64,000 nucleotides of DNA from Psychrobacillus sp. OK032 (GCF_900111345.1 NZ_FOGY01000001.1:186001-250000); one strand, 5' to 3'. Numbered from the stretch's first letter, positions 1-8,676 are shown. Notes: generated by a model from the sequence alone, not told the origin. Numbers and translations: made by a program.

Positions 1-87
1 ATTGCTTGTTACAAAAAATAACCATGGTAATAACAAAATGAAAAATAAACAAATTATAGTAAACGTTTGAATTCTTGTCGTTCTCAT
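1..87 (-). CDS. Sensor histidine kinase, N-terminal fragment (cut by window edge)
   Basis: The first 29 codons of a minus-strand gene are visible. It starts with ATG one base after the stop of the response regulator gene, and a good ribosome binding site (AGGAGAG) lies inside the end of that gene. The 29 residues are a short basic stretch (MRTTRIQ) followed by a strongly hydrophobic helix, as expected for the first membrane segment of a sensor kinase. A kinase directly after an OmpR-type regulator is the usual Firmicute arrangement. No kinase domain can be seen, so the function is inferred from position and the membrane helix only. Confidence 0.6.
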   Translation of the reverse strand, partial: MRTTRIQTFTIICLFFILLLPWLFFVTSN

Positions 88-88
88 T

Positions 89-775
89 TTACTCTCCTCT
101 AAAGCGATAGCCTATACCCCACACGTTGACTATAAATTTTGGGTCGTTCGGGACCGCTTCAATTTTCTCCCGAAGGCGACTGAGATGAACGCGAACGGTG
201 TGCTTGTCACCAACTCCACCCCAAAATTTTCCTAGTAACTGTTCATATGAGAAAACCATTTTCGGATGTTCTGCAAAAAATTGTAGTAATTCATATTCTT
301 TCGGTGTAAGAGAGATGTTGTTTCCTCCTACCAACACTTCCCTAGTTGATAAATTCATAGTAAGGCTACCATGTTCTATGCTCCTATTGCCAAACTCCTT
401 CCGTGAACTGGATCTTCGTAACACCGCTTTTACTCTAGCAACTATCTCACCAAGTGAAGCAGTTTTTACGATATAATCATCGCCTCCTAGCACGAGGCCT
501 CGAATCTTGTCTGTATCATCACTTCGAGCACTCAAAAAAAGAATAGGCACATCGCTTTCCTCACGAATTTCCCTACATAAATCGAAACCATTTTGTCCTG
601 GCATCATAATATCAAGAACGATACAATCAATGGTTTCTCGATAGAGGATTCCTCGTACTTGAGCAGAATTGTCAGCGGTTTTCACAAGAAATCCGTCATT
701 CTCTAAGAAGTCCCTCAATAGTTCGACAATGCTAATGTCATCATCTACTACAAGAATCGTATGTTTCTCCTTCAC
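89..775 (-). CDS. OmpR/PhoB-family two-component response regulator
   Basis: A cytoplasmic DNA-binding response regulator of 228 residues, normal length. The N-terminal receiver domain (about 1-120) has acidic residues D11/D12, phospho-acceptor D55 in LDIMMPG, and conserved lysine K104. The residue after that lysine is usually proline (KP) but is T105 here, in KTASLGE. Residues about 130-228 form a winged-helix OmpR-type DNA-binding domain ending in VWGIGYRF. The gene is followed after one base by the start of a probable sensor kinase, so the two form an operon running off the left edge. The signal sensed cannot be deduced. Confidence 0.9.
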   Translation of the reverse strand: MKEKHTILVVDDDISIVELLRDFLENDGFLVKTADNSAQVRGILYRETIDCIVLDIMMPGQNGFDLCREIREESDVPILFLSARSDDTDKIRGLVLGGDDYIVKTASLGEIVARVKAVLRRSSSRKEFGNRSIEHGSLTMNLSTREVLVGGNNISLTPKEYELLQFFAEHPKMVFSYEQLLGKFWGGVGDKHTVRVHLSRLREKIEAVPNDPKFIVNVWGIGYRFRGE

Positions 776-1099
776 CGCTACCCCTCCTTTTCTCCAATGC
801 CTCTTACTAAAATTAACTTGTATTTAGGTTAACATTTCCCTCATAAGAAAAGAACTTAGTACGAACGATTGTGATTGTTTTGTGATATTTTTATACCTTT
901 AATTGAGATACTTAACGATTATTCTATTATTGGGAGCCAGAAGCAGAGCATCTATAACAAAACTGTTGGAATCTACTTTTGGGTCACCAGTTTGAAGAGT
1001 GGAATATCAAAGATTGTAAAAAGCTTCTAACTTTAAATGTGAGAAGAGATTTACAATCGAAGAAAATTAGTAATCAAAAGTAAAGCGGAGGTAATAAAT
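776..1099. other. Divergent intergenic region with a possible sigma-A promoter and a leader hairpin
   Basis: This gap separates the minus-strand regulator from the plus-strand DJ-1 gene. A possible plus-strand sigma-A promoter is TTGAGA (903-908), 16 bases, TATTAT (925-930). It would give a long leader that contains the inverted repeat at 1012-1058. No small gene was found. The promoter call rests only on sequence match and is tentative. Confidence 0.3.
1012..1058 (+). repeat. Inverted repeat/hairpin upstream of the DJ-1 gene
   Basis: GATTGTAAA (1012-1020) is perfectly complementary to TTTACAATC (1050-1058). Inside them CTTCT pairs with AGAAG, which gives a nested stem. The hairpin lies 41 bases upstream of the 1100 start codon. 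It has no T-run, so it is not a terminator; it could be an operator or a leader RNA element. Confidence 0.4.
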
Positions 1100-2101
1100 A
1101 TGCATATTCAAATAATATTGTTTGATGGATTTGATTTATTAGATGTAATTGCACCTTATGAAGTGTTTACTGCAGCTGCAATGTACGCAAGCGAAGAGGT
1201 TAGCGTTAAGCTAGTATCAGCTGAAGGTGAACGAATGGTGACAAGTGGAGTAAATCAATTACAACTTCAGGCGAGCGATAGACTTGATGTAAATAAGAAA
1301 GGCATCATTCTTGTTCCAGGTGCATCTGGTTCAATTCATTCTAAAGGTTCAGATTCTATACCTGTTAAATTACAGAAAACAACTGAAACAATATTAAGCC
1401 CTCTACTAAAAGAGGCGATTCAAAACCCCGATATGCTTATTTCCACAGTTTGTGGGGGCTCCCTCATACTAGCAATGAATGGTTTATTAACAGGACGCCA
1501 TGCAGTTACACATCATATGGGAATGGACCTTCTAAGTGCAACAGAAGCAATCCCTGTAAATGCACGTATTGTAGATGATGGAAATCTCATTACTTGTGGG
1601 GGTGTTACTTCAGGGTTAGATCTTGCCCTTTACTTAGTTGAACGAGAGTTTGGCCCCCGTATAGCACACGCTGTAGAACAATTATTTGAGTACGAGCGTA
1701 GAGGTACCGTTTGGAAAGCAGAGGGAAACACACCTAAAGAAATTCCAAAAGTAAACCCACTTGAAGCAGCAGATGAGACTTCTTTTATCCAAACTAAAGA
1801 GACAATAGATTTTCAAGGAATGTGGGATACGACAATTTCTACACCTGTGGGAAAACTTTCGGTTTTATTTAATATAACTACTGAAAATGGCCAAATAGCT
1901 GGTACAGCAAAGCAAGGGGACGATATTGTTGATTTAGATAATCTTGTACTAGAAGGTGGGCAATTAAAGTGGACCATGAAAGTGAACAAACCTATGCGTC
2001 TTTATTTAAAATTTATCGTCTCTGTAAAAGAAAACAGTATGAATGGAGTAGCAAAGGCTGGAATGCTTCCCTCATCTAAACTAGTTGGACAACGTATTTA
2101 A
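1100..2101 (+). CDS. DJ-1/PfpI-family protein with extra C-terminal domain
   Basis: Residues 1-205 form a class I glutamine-amidotransferase-like DJ-1/PfpI domain of the kind found in the N-terminal half of AraC-type regulators. It has FDGFDLLD at the N-terminus and the nucleophile elbow cysteine C118 in TVCGGS, followed by a THHMGMD segment. There is no helix-turn-helix. Residues about 237-333 are a separate beta-rich domain I cannot name with confidence; its WDTTISTPVGKL and GVAKAGMLPSSKL patterns suggest a lipid- or ligand-binding fold. The start has the ribosome binding site GCGGAGG. Two membrane-protein genes follow at 14 and 27 bases, so it is probably the first gene of a three-gene operon. 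The substrate is unknown. Confidence 0.75.
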   Translation: MHIQIILFDGFDLLDVIAPYEVFTAAAMYASEEVSVKLVSAEGERMVTSGVNQLQLQASDRLDVNKKGIILVPGASGSIHSKGSDSIPVKLQKTTETILSPLLKEAIQNPDMLISTVCGGSLILAMNGLLTGRHAVTHHMGMDLLSATEAIPVNARIVDDGNLITCGGVTSGLDLALYLVEREFGPRIAHAVEQLFEYERRGTVWKAEGNTPKEIPKVNPLEAADETSFIQTKETIDFQGMWDTTISTPVGKLSVLFNITTENGQIAGTAKQGDDIVDLDNLVLEGGQLKWTMKVNKPMRLYLKFIVSVKENSMNGVAKAGMLPSSKLVGQRI

Positions 2102-2115
2102 AAGGAGACGGTATT

Positions 2116-2550
2116 ATGTATTCTATGCTTGTATTTGTACATGTCGTAAGTTCTTTATTTCTTGGAACTTATCTTGTTTTACCTATCATAATTAATGCCA
2201 TTTCTTCTCGTTCAAGTACTGAACTTAAACCTGTACTAAAAATTTTATTGAGTTTTACTCGTGCTGGCCACTATGCACTAATTCTTTTAGTGATTTCAGG
2301 CGGATCAATGGTTATTTCGTATACATCCTATCCATCTATTTTATGGGTAATTCTATCAATCCTCTTGCTCATCGCTATAGGCGGATTAATAGGATTGATT
2401 AACAAAAACATTAGACAGATTCTATTAGCAGAGGACCCAAAGAAGAAATTAGCAGACAATATATCTACGTTAAAATGGTATGGATGGCTAAACACATTAT
2501 TGGTTATAACTACTCTCTTTATTATGACAAATCGCGGTTTGTTTGTTTAA
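2116..2550 (+). CDS. Four-helix integral membrane protein, DUF2269-like
   Basis: A 144-residue protein with about four hydrophobic helices (near 3-27, 48-70, 73-95 and 122-142). The opening MLVFVHVVSSLFLGTYLVLP, with a histidine in the first helix, resembles small DUF2269/CopD-like membrane proteins, but this is only a fold-level resemblance. AAGGAGACGG is a clear ribosome binding site. It lies 14 bases after the DJ-1 fusion gene and 27 bases before another membrane protein, so the three are probably co-transcribed. The function is unknown. Confidence 0.6.
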   Translation: MYSMLVFVHVVSSLFLGTYLVLPIIINAISSRSSTELKPVLKILLSFTRAGHYALILLVISGGSMVISYTSYPSILWVILSILLLIAIGGLIGLINKNIRQILLAEDPKKKLADNISTLKWYGWLNTLLVITTLFIMTNRGLFV

Positions 2551-2577
2551 GCACATGGCAATGGAGGAGATAAAATT

Positions 2578-3192
2578 ATGAAAAAATATATCCTTATCAT
2601 GGTCATAATTATTCCGGTCATGTGGGTATTGCATACACTGTCAAAGAATTTTATGGTTGATCCTACTTTCACAAAATTTATATCTAGAAAGGATCAAACT
2701 CTACCAGATATATCACTATGGGTATGGATGATTCGTATTCACATTGTGCTAGCTGTTATTTCACTCCTTACTGGTCCATTAGGAGTTGTGAAAAGATTAA
2801 GAGTTAAATCGAAACAATTTCACCGGTGGAATGGTCGTGTATATATTCTGTCTATCATATTAAATTTTATACCCGGAGTTTACGTTTCATTTTTTGCAAC
2901 AGGAGGATGGCCTAGCATAATAGGATTTCTTATTTTAAATACATTATGGCTTGGAACAACTATCCTAGGATATAAGTATATCAAAAGGAAAAATGTAATC
3001 TTACATAGTCAATGGATGATTAGAAGTTTCTTCCTTTCGTTTGCAAATATGACGATCTATGTACTTGTAACCATCACACATCAATTAATGGATTTTTCCT
3101 ATAAAAATTCTTACACATTAGCAGTCTGGTTATGTTGGGTTCTAAATCTACTTATAGCAGAGTTCATAGTACGAAAAAAAATATTCTTATAA
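2578..3192 (+). CDS. DUF2306-family membrane protein
   Basis: A 204-residue polytopic membrane protein with about five or six helices. The segment with RIHIVLAVISLLTGPLGV followed by KQFHRWNGRVYI is typical of DUF2306 proteins, where histidines next to membrane helices suggest a possible cofactor or redox role. The later HSQWMIRSFFLSFANMTIY motif also fits. The ribosome binding site is AATGGAGGAG. It is the third gene of the group starting at 1100. Its biochemical function is not established. Confidence 0.65.
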   Translation: MKKYILIMVIIIPVMWVLHTLSKNFMVDPTFTKFISRKDQTLPDISLWVWMIRIHIVLAVISLLTGPLGVVKRLRVKSKQFHRWNGRVYILSIILNFIPGVYVSFFATGGWPSIIGFLILNTLWLGTTILGYKYIKRKNVILHSQWMIRSFFLSFANMTIYVLVTITHQLMDFSYKNSYTLAVWLCWVLNLLIAEFIVRKKIFL

Positions 3193-3326
3193 AATTCCAA
3201 AATGTCTTTTTCGTTCACATTGCTTTTTATCAAGGGCGTAACATCAATAAAGAATTGCAAAAAACTAATCATTTTGAATAAGACCACCTATTCTGAGCAC
3301 ATTAAACTCTAGGAGGTGAAGATACC

Positions 3327-3467
3327 ATGGCAAAGAAAAATAAACCAAACTTCAAGAAAAAAGAACCTAATTCAAGAAAAGACACGCGTGAAGAATTTTC
3401 AGAAGAACATAATTTAAATCAAGCTAAACGAAATAACACACAACAAGATAACCAACAGAATCGATAA
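3327..3467 (+). CDS. Small hydrophilic protein, possible gamma-type SASP-like spore protein
   Basis: A 46-residue ORF preceded by a near-ideal ribosome binding site (AGGAGGTGAAG). It contains almost no hydrophobic residues; Lys, Asn, Gln, Glu and Arg make up most of it. The segment REEFSEEHNLNQAKRNN followed by QQDNQQN resembles the EFASET..QVKQQN repeat of gamma-type small acid-soluble spore proteins, in which EF-A/S-SE is the germination protease site. The resemblance is short, and a YfhD-like small protein is an alternative. A bidirectional terminator follows at 3495. Confidence 0.55.
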   Translation: MAKKNKPNFKKKEPNSRKDTREEFSEEHNLNQAKRNNTQQDNQQNR

Positions 3468-3494
3468 ACTATTTATTAATACAATATAGAATGC

Positions 3495-3527
3495 AAAAAC
3501 ACGAAGGCTAAATACCTCCGTGTTTTT
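3495..3527. terminator. Bidirectional rho-independent terminator
   Basis: AAAAACACG (3495-3503) pairs with CGTGTTTTT (3519-3527). One mismatch is followed by a further AGG/CCT pairing. T-rich flanks on both sides let it end both the small plus-strand gene and the convergent esterase gene. Confidence 0.8.
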
Positions 3528-3537
3528 ATTTAATTTT

Positions 3538-5298
3538 TTAATTGCTACTATTAATAATTAGTGTAGGTGCGTAATCGACAGTTTCACCTCCATAAAACTC
3601 TATAAAATTAGAGTTGAACCCTGCCGTAGTATCGGCTTTTAATCGGAATTGTGTAGTACCGTTCAAGTTAATCTGAGACAAACTATTGACTGGTATATTA
3701 ATTTCCATATATTCACCTTCACTAGGTGAAAGACTACTTATATTAGATTGGGTAGCTGAATTGGCGTAATCCGCTTGTTCGATTGTAGAATTACTTCCGA
3801 ATACTCCTGTTTTAACATCTAAGTGGAGTAATGAAATCTTTCCTTGTTTTGCTTTAGGGTATAGACGTATTTTTGCAGATTCTATAGGTTCTTTTATTGT
3901 ACTAGTGTCGAAGGATAAAATACCTCTATACGTATCGGTATTATACATTCCTTTATCCCCAACCTTAATTGTCCCATTGCTCTTTCCATCTGCAGTGTAC
4001 TTTCCTACAAACCCATCTTCATTAGCAATGGAGGATAATGTTGTTTCATCTGTATGATCATCTTCTGTTTTAATTAAATACGATTCTGTTTTGACCGATT
4101 CTGTTTTGCCATCATTACTAATACTAAAGAATTTTAAGGTTGTGTTTTCTGTTATTGTTAGCGGTTGCGAATAAATGTTAGAGTGAATAGTTGGTTCAGA
4201 TCCATCAGTTGTATAGTAGATAGTTCCTGCTATATTAGAATTTAGCTCTACATTTACAGAATCTTTGTAAGTTCCACCACCTGGGGTTGCAGTTGTTACA
4301 GGTATATCCTTAGGAGGGTCTACGTCAGATTGAAAAAACTCCCACATCATTCGACTCGCATCAGGACCTTGAGGATCTGTATAGCTTCCTTGTGAACTTC
4401 CTCCTGACCATGCATGCCCCATATTTAGTATGTTTACTTTTTTCATCCAAACTTTTTCATCCTGTGCTTTATAGTCATATACTGTATAGCTTTTTCCTGA
4501 TGGCACCTGTAAATTCGCCGTTTTATCAGCTTGGTCATCTAACCATCCTTCCGTTCCAGTCGCCACTAGGCTATTTGTTACTGCCCATTGAGAAATGACT
4601 TGATCACCATTTACTTTATTAACTGTATAGTCGGAAGTTCCATGAAAAACGATTACCTTCAATGGTTTAGCTCTACTTCCCATTGCTTTATAAGCATCTC
4701 TACCTCTTTGAATTGGATTTGGTCCGCCACTAGACATCGCAGTAAAAGCCTCAATCATGCTAGTTGCTGCCTTATATTCTAAGCCCGCTCCAACTCCTAT
4801 ACCTGAAAAAACATCTGGATAGGTTGCGCCCATAATGACACTCATTGCAGCCCCAGCTGAGAGACCTGCAACATACACTTCATCATTCTGAATAGAATAA
4901 TTCGTTTTAATAGATTGCACCATACCAGCAATTACGCTTGGTTCACCACTTCCACGAGATTGATGACCTGTTTCAAACCAATTCCAACATTTATTTGAGT
5001 TAGAACTAGCATTTTGTTCTGGATATAACACAAGAAACTCTTTTTCCTCTGAAAGCGCATTCATTTTTGTTCCTGTTGAAAACTGAGTAGCATCTTGCGT
5101 ACAACCATGTAACATGACGTAAAGTGGGTAGCTTTTACTAGAATCATAGTGACTCGGTACATACAACTTATAGCTCTTTCCACCATAGGATCCCGTGATA
5201 AAATTCCCTGATGCCTTAGTCATAGAAGGCAAACTAACCATAGAACTAATCAACACTAGACAGAAAACGATCAGCCAAATGCTTTTGTATCTTAACAA
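3538..5298 (-). CDS. Secreted esterase of the PHB depolymerase family with chitobiase-like and DNRLRE-type domains
   Basis: An extracellular alpha/beta-hydrolase. The order is a signal peptide ending near TKA-SG, a PHB-depolymerase-type catalytic domain, a chitobiase/beta-hexosaminidase C-terminal-like domain (TATPGGGTY..YYTTDGSEPT), then a DNRLRE-like beta module to the end. With this start the triad is S147 in the GLSAG lipase box, D224 in GTSDYT and H296 in MGHAW; the HGCTQD oxyanion motif is near 64. Family members hydrolyse polyhydroxyalkanoates, feruloyl or acetyl-xylan esters; the substrate here is undetermined. The TTG at 5298 is chosen because AAAGGGG sits 8 bases before it. A TTG at 5316 would place that site inside the gene. 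Confidence 0.85.
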   Translation of the reverse strand: MLRYKSIWLIVFCLVLISSMVSLPSMTKASGNFITGSYGGKSYKLYVPSHYDSSKSYPLYVMLHGCTQDATQFSTGTKMNALSEEKEFLVLYPEQNASSNSNKCWNWFETGHQSRGSGEPSVIAGMVQSIKTNYSIQNDEVYVAGLSAGAAMSVIMGATYPDVFSGIGVGAGLEYKAATSMIEAFTAMSSGGPNPIQRGRDAYKAMGSRAKPLKVIVFHGTSDYTVNKVNGDQVISQWAVTNSLVATGTEGWLDDQADKTANLQVPSGKSYTVYDYKAQDEKVWMKKVNILNMGHAWSGGSSQGSYTDPQGPDASRMMWEFFQSDVDPPKDIPVTTATPGGGTYKDSVNVELNSNIAGTIYYTTDGSEPTIHSNIYSQPLTITENTTLKFFSISNDGKTESVKTESYLIKTEDDHTDETTLSSIANEDGFVGKYTADGKSNGTIKVGDKGMYNTDTYRGILSFDTSTIKEPIESAKIRLYPKAKQGKISLLHLDVKTGVFGSNSTIEQADYANSATQSNISSLSPSEGEYMEINIPVNSLSQINLNGTTQFRLKADTTAGFNSNFIEFYGGETVDYAPTLIINSSN

Positions 5299-5419
5299 TA
5301 AAACAACCCCTTTCAATTTTGGTTAAGCAATGGTAAACGATTGAAGTTACAAATTAGTTACAAAATATTCTCAGCTATATCTACATGGATTTCTGTATGA
5401 AACAGCCTAACTCGCTTCC

Positions 5420-6877
5420 CTAAAATTCCTCCGCTATTTCTTTCACAATCTCATCAATTACTGTGGATGTACCCGATTTATTTTGTACTAACACACTAAA
5501 GATGTACGATTGCCCGCTACTTGCTTCTAAATAACCACTTAGTGTACTAACACCAGTTAATGAACCTGTTTTTGCATAGACTTTTCCTGCTGTTAGTGGA
5601 TCTTTTAATCGATTTCTTAAAGTACCTCCTACCATTCGATCCGCATTTGCAGCTACTGGTAAACTATTAAAATAGGTATTAAACCAATCTTCGCCTTGCA
5701 CTTTAAATAACAATTCGCTCACTAATAAACTCGAAACGCTATTTTCATGAGACATTCCAGAGCCATCTTCAAATTGCCAATCTGCCATATTTAAGTTAAT
5801 AGAGTTTCCATATTCTTTTATAACTTCCAATCCGGTCTTTGTACTACCGTGATGATTTTTCACTTTCCCCATTGTTTTTACTAAAATATCCGCAATGCCA
5901 TTATTACTTAGTTTCATATAAGGGATTATCAGTTTCTCAAGGGGCATCGATTGCTTCATTGCAACCAGTTGAGCACTATTTGGTGTTGCAGCTTGAAATA
6001 CTTTTTCTTTTGAATACTCAATTCCCGCTTCTGCTAATACTGCTTGAAACATTGTCAATGTATGTGTCGTTGGATGTTGGACAGTCACCCATTCTTTTTT
6101 CGTTTTATCGATAGGAAGATTCCCACTAATGACAATCTTGTTTGTTTGATATAATCTTTCAATCGTTATTGTATTCGTTTTTCCAGTTTCCACTGTCTGT
6201 GCTTCATTTACTATTTGTAAATCACCAATGTTTGGCGTTACTTTGATGGAAGGTAAGTCTCCAACTGTAGACCCAATGGCTTCTACGATTATCGTGCCGG
6301 AATCGTAGTCTGTGTTTGGAGAAGTAGTTAAAGCTGTTATTGGTGCAGCGTAATAATAAGACTCGTCCCCAACCCAAATCCCAGGTGTTAATAAATCGTC
6401 ATCAAACCATTTGTCATCCCCGACAATCCGTCCATCAATTTTTTGAATCCCCTGTACTTTCAACTCTTCTGCGAACTGTTGTAAGTCTTCGATGGATAGA
6501 GTTGGATCGCCTTGCCCCTTTATATAGACATCGCCTTTTAAAACACCATTTGCCAACTTACCAGTAGTATATAGACTAGTATTAAAACGGTAATCCTTCC
6601 CTAGTACATCTAAAGCTGCTGCAGTGGTAAACAGCTTCATATTAGATGCTGGTTTTACATTTGTTTGACCATGATAGTCATATACCATTTCTCCAGAAAT
6701 TCCGTCTCTTACGGTAATACTCACATCCGCTCCAACTAATTTTTCTTCTACAATCCTAGTAATAGAATCACTTAATGTAGCCTCTACTGTTTCCTCCGCT
6801 TGAGCAACATGTTGAAGACTGAACATACTCACTACCAACATACCCGTCATTACCATGGCCGACCATTTTTTCCTCAT
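5420..6877 (-). CDS. dacB: D-alanyl-D-alanine carboxypeptidase/endopeptidase (PBP4 type, family S13)
   Basis: A class C low-molecular-weight penicillin-binding protein that trims peptidoglycan peptides outside the membrane. It is 485 residues with an N-terminal signal peptide cleaved near VAQA-EE. The three catalytic motifs are S78-x-x-K81 (SNMK), SNN in KLSNNG, and KTG in AKTGSLTG. The large insert between motifs 1 and 2 is typical of S13 enzymes such as B. subtilis PBP4a (DacC). The start codon follows a GGGGGAAAG site. It is monocistronic, with 121 bases to the esterase gene downstream. Confidence 0.93.
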   Translation of the reverse strand: MRKKWSAMVMTGMLVVSMFSLQHVAQAEETVEATLSDSITRIVEEKLVGADVSITVRDGISGEMVYDYHGQTNVKPASNMKLFTTAAALDVLGKDYRFNTSLYTTGKLANGVLKGDVYIKGQGDPTLSIEDLQQFAEELKVQGIQKIDGRIVGDDKWFDDDLLTPGIWVGDESYYYAAPITALTTSPNTDYDSGTIIVEAIGSTVGDLPSIKVTPNIGDLQIVNEAQTVETGKTNTITIERLYQTNKIVISGNLPIDKTKKEWVTVQHPTTHTLTMFQAVLAEAGIEYSKEKVFQAATPNSAQLVAMKQSMPLEKLIIPYMKLSNNGIADILVKTMGKVKNHHGSTKTGLEVIKEYGNSINLNMADWQFEDGSGMSHENSVSSLLVSELLFKVQGEDWFNTYFNSLPVAANADRMVGGTLRNRLKDPLTAGKVYAKTGSLTGVSTLSGYLEASSGQSYIFSVLVQNKSGTSTVIDEIVKEIAEEF

Positions 6878-7574
6878 AACTTTCCCCCTCTTGAATTTTG
6901 TTTGTTGCTAAGTGGTATATTCATCATAAAGAAAATTTTTCCTTTACAACTATAAAAAACAGGCTTATCGATTGAGATTATAAGAAATAATCTAAATCGA
7001 TAAACCTATATTTTTTTCAGTAATCATGCTCATTTACCTAAATAAAGCTCTCCAACACAATATCGAACTGAGAAGAAAAACATGAATGAAATGGGAGCAC
7101 AATTTGTAAAAACTATTTACCCTACCTAAAATCATCTCTTGGAAAACATAAGCATTTATCACCTTCAATGAATAGCTATCAAACATTTTATCCGTTCAGC
7201 CCTATATACAAATTATCCAAAATAAGGTGCTGTTTCATTTTGGGAAAAAGTAGTTTCGTGAATTGAATATTGAGATTGATGAAAGAAAAGGTGTAATTTG
7301 CGATGAGCCAACCATAGTGATTTAATTCTTTTGGGGAATGAAAGTAAGATTCTATTCATACACATCCAGAATGATAAGGAGAGGACCGAAGCCACCCCCT
7401 TCTCCAAATCCCTAATCAACCAAAAACCTTTGATAAATAAAAAACCATTTTATTACCATTATTACTCAATTTATAAACTACTTTCAGAAGACTGGTGTAT
7501 TCTTTCCAGGAGAATATTACTTTGAATTAAATAAACTAGACTGGACTATAGCGGTAAGGAATACCGTGGTACAA
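6878..7574. other. Long intergenic region without a convincing gene
   Basis: About 700 bases between dacB and the end of the spoVA2mob-type operon. It contains the hairpin at 6961-7017 and a smaller one near 7228-7253 (CCAAAAT/ATTTTGG). The reading frames here lack ribosome binding sites and recognisable protein features. The stretch may be decayed sequence. Confidence 0.5.
6961..7017. terminator. Strong bidirectional terminator-like hairpin
   Basis: AGGCTTATCGATT (6961-6973) pairs with AATCGATAAACCT (6995-7007), and inside it AGATTAT pairs with ATAATCT, giving a stem of about 20 pairs. A run of T follows on the plus strand, and A's precede it, so it can also act on the minus strand. It may end transcripts reading out of the spoVA2mob-type operon. 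Confidence 0.7.
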
Positions 7575-8435
7575 TCAACTTTTTAAGATATAGGTAACTT
7601 GATCAATTGCTTTTTGTAGTTTTTCACTGTTTTTTTCAAATAGCTGCTTAGCATCCTTATCTTCTGTTGCAAGCGCAAATAATTCTAAGTCCGCTTGGCA
7701 TTTTTTCATCGTTGAAAGCATTAAAGGCCTTTCCTGCGGGGATGGAACTTGTAGCTTATCATCAAAAACATCAACTGTTAACTCCCCATAAGAATTTACT
7801 TGTCCAATAAATACGTTTTCAATTGTAACTCCTAGTTTTTCTAGTTCTGTCTTTAACCATCCCCGACTATGCCCAATGGTTGCAAGTGGCTCATCCAAAA
7901 TCTTGCCATCCATAATGACAGTCTGAGGCTCCTTTATTGAAGCTACTTTCATGTTTAAATCCTTTGGTGTTAAAGGTTGATTTTCTTTTTTCAGCATGAC
8001 AGATAAATCACCTGTTGCCTCTAAAACCGCATATTCCACATCAGATACCTGAAAGATATCCTTATTTCGAAGTAATCCTAACATTTCGTCCACTGTATAT
8101 CTTTCCTTCTTCAAATTATCTTCTAAAACTTTTCCGTCTTTGATGAATATAGTCCCCTTGCCTTCTGTAAAATCGCGAAACTTTTTACTTTTTAAAGAAA
8201 TGAGACCACCTAAAAATGGGATAAATGCAACTATTCCAATCCCTAACACCCCTAAAAATATGTTTCCATCTAATCCCATAATACTTTCTCCTGCTATGCT
8301 TCCAATGGTTATTCCAGTTATATATTCAAAGAGGGAAAGTTGAGCTATTTGTTTTTTACCTAATGCCTTGGTAACGAAAAAAAGAAAAATGACAAACAAT
8401 ACTGATCGAACCACGACATCTAGCCATTCAGGCAT
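7575..8435 (-). CDS. DUF421 (YetF/YcaP-like) membrane protein with fused DUF1657-like tail; last gene of spoVA2mob-type operon
   Basis: A 286-residue protein. Residues 1-80 hold three membrane helices. Residues about 85-215 form the cytoplasmic YetF-type domain (GKVLEDNLKKERYTVDEML, GHSRGWLKTELEKLGV). The last 55 residues are a helical tail whose FALATEDKDAKQLFEKN segment closely matches FALSTDNQQAKALYQDA in the DUF1657 protein at 11077, so a DUF1657-like module appears fused to DUF421. A DUF421 gene closes the spoVA2mob operon, and that operon as a whole is linked to high spore heat resistance. The exact role of the protein is unknown. Confidence 0.85.
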   Translation of the reverse strand: MPEWLDVVVRSVLFVIFLFFVTKALGKKQIAQLSLFEYITGITIGSIAGESIMGLDGNIFLGVLGIGIVAFIPFLGGLISLKSKKFRDFTEGKGTIFIKDGKVLEDNLKKERYTVDEMLGLLRNKDIFQVSDVEYAVLEATGDLSVMLKKENQPLTPKDLNMKVASIKEPQTVIMDGKILDEPLATIGHSRGWLKTELEKLGVTIENVFIGQVNSYGELTVDVFDDKLQVPSPQERPLMLSTMKKCQADLELFALATEDKDAKQLFEKNSEKLQKAIDQVTYILKS

Positions 8436-8457
8436 GATTAAAAGACCTCCTTTTTAC

Positions 8458-8664
8458 TTAATATCCTTTATATTGATATTCTTCATTTTCCAATTCTCCA
8501 ACCCTTTTTTTCAAATCTGCCACTATTTCGCTTACTACCATCATTGTTTCATGTAGGATTTGTTTAGATTCATTATCTTGTGTCCGTTCTACTAAATTGG
8601 ATAGGCTAGCTTCTACTCCTTTGAGACTAGCTAGACATTGTTTGACATCCGAAACTACCGTCAT
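8458..8664 (-). CDS. DUF1657 protein (second copy of the spoVA2mob-type operon)
   Basis: A 68-residue, all-helical cytoplasmic protein starting MTVVSDVKQCLASLKGVEASL. It is a DUF1657 family member, homologous along its length to the 69-residue protein at 11077 (MTVVNDIKTVLAGLKTAQASF). It lies 12 bases after spoVAE and 22 bases before the DUF421 gene, in the position DUF1657 occupies in spoVA2mob operons. Its molecular function is unknown; the family is tied to spore-membrane operons. Confidence 0.88.
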   Translation of the reverse strand: MTVVSDVKQCLASLKGVEASLSNLVERTQDNESKQILHETMMVVSEIVADLKKRVGELENEEYQYKGY

Positions 8665-8676
8665 CTTCCATCCTCC

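Noticed and set aside
7213-7525. Two overlapping short frames in the gap after the spoVA2mob-type operon
   Set aside because: Neither has a ribosome binding site, and the protein sequences look like random translation.
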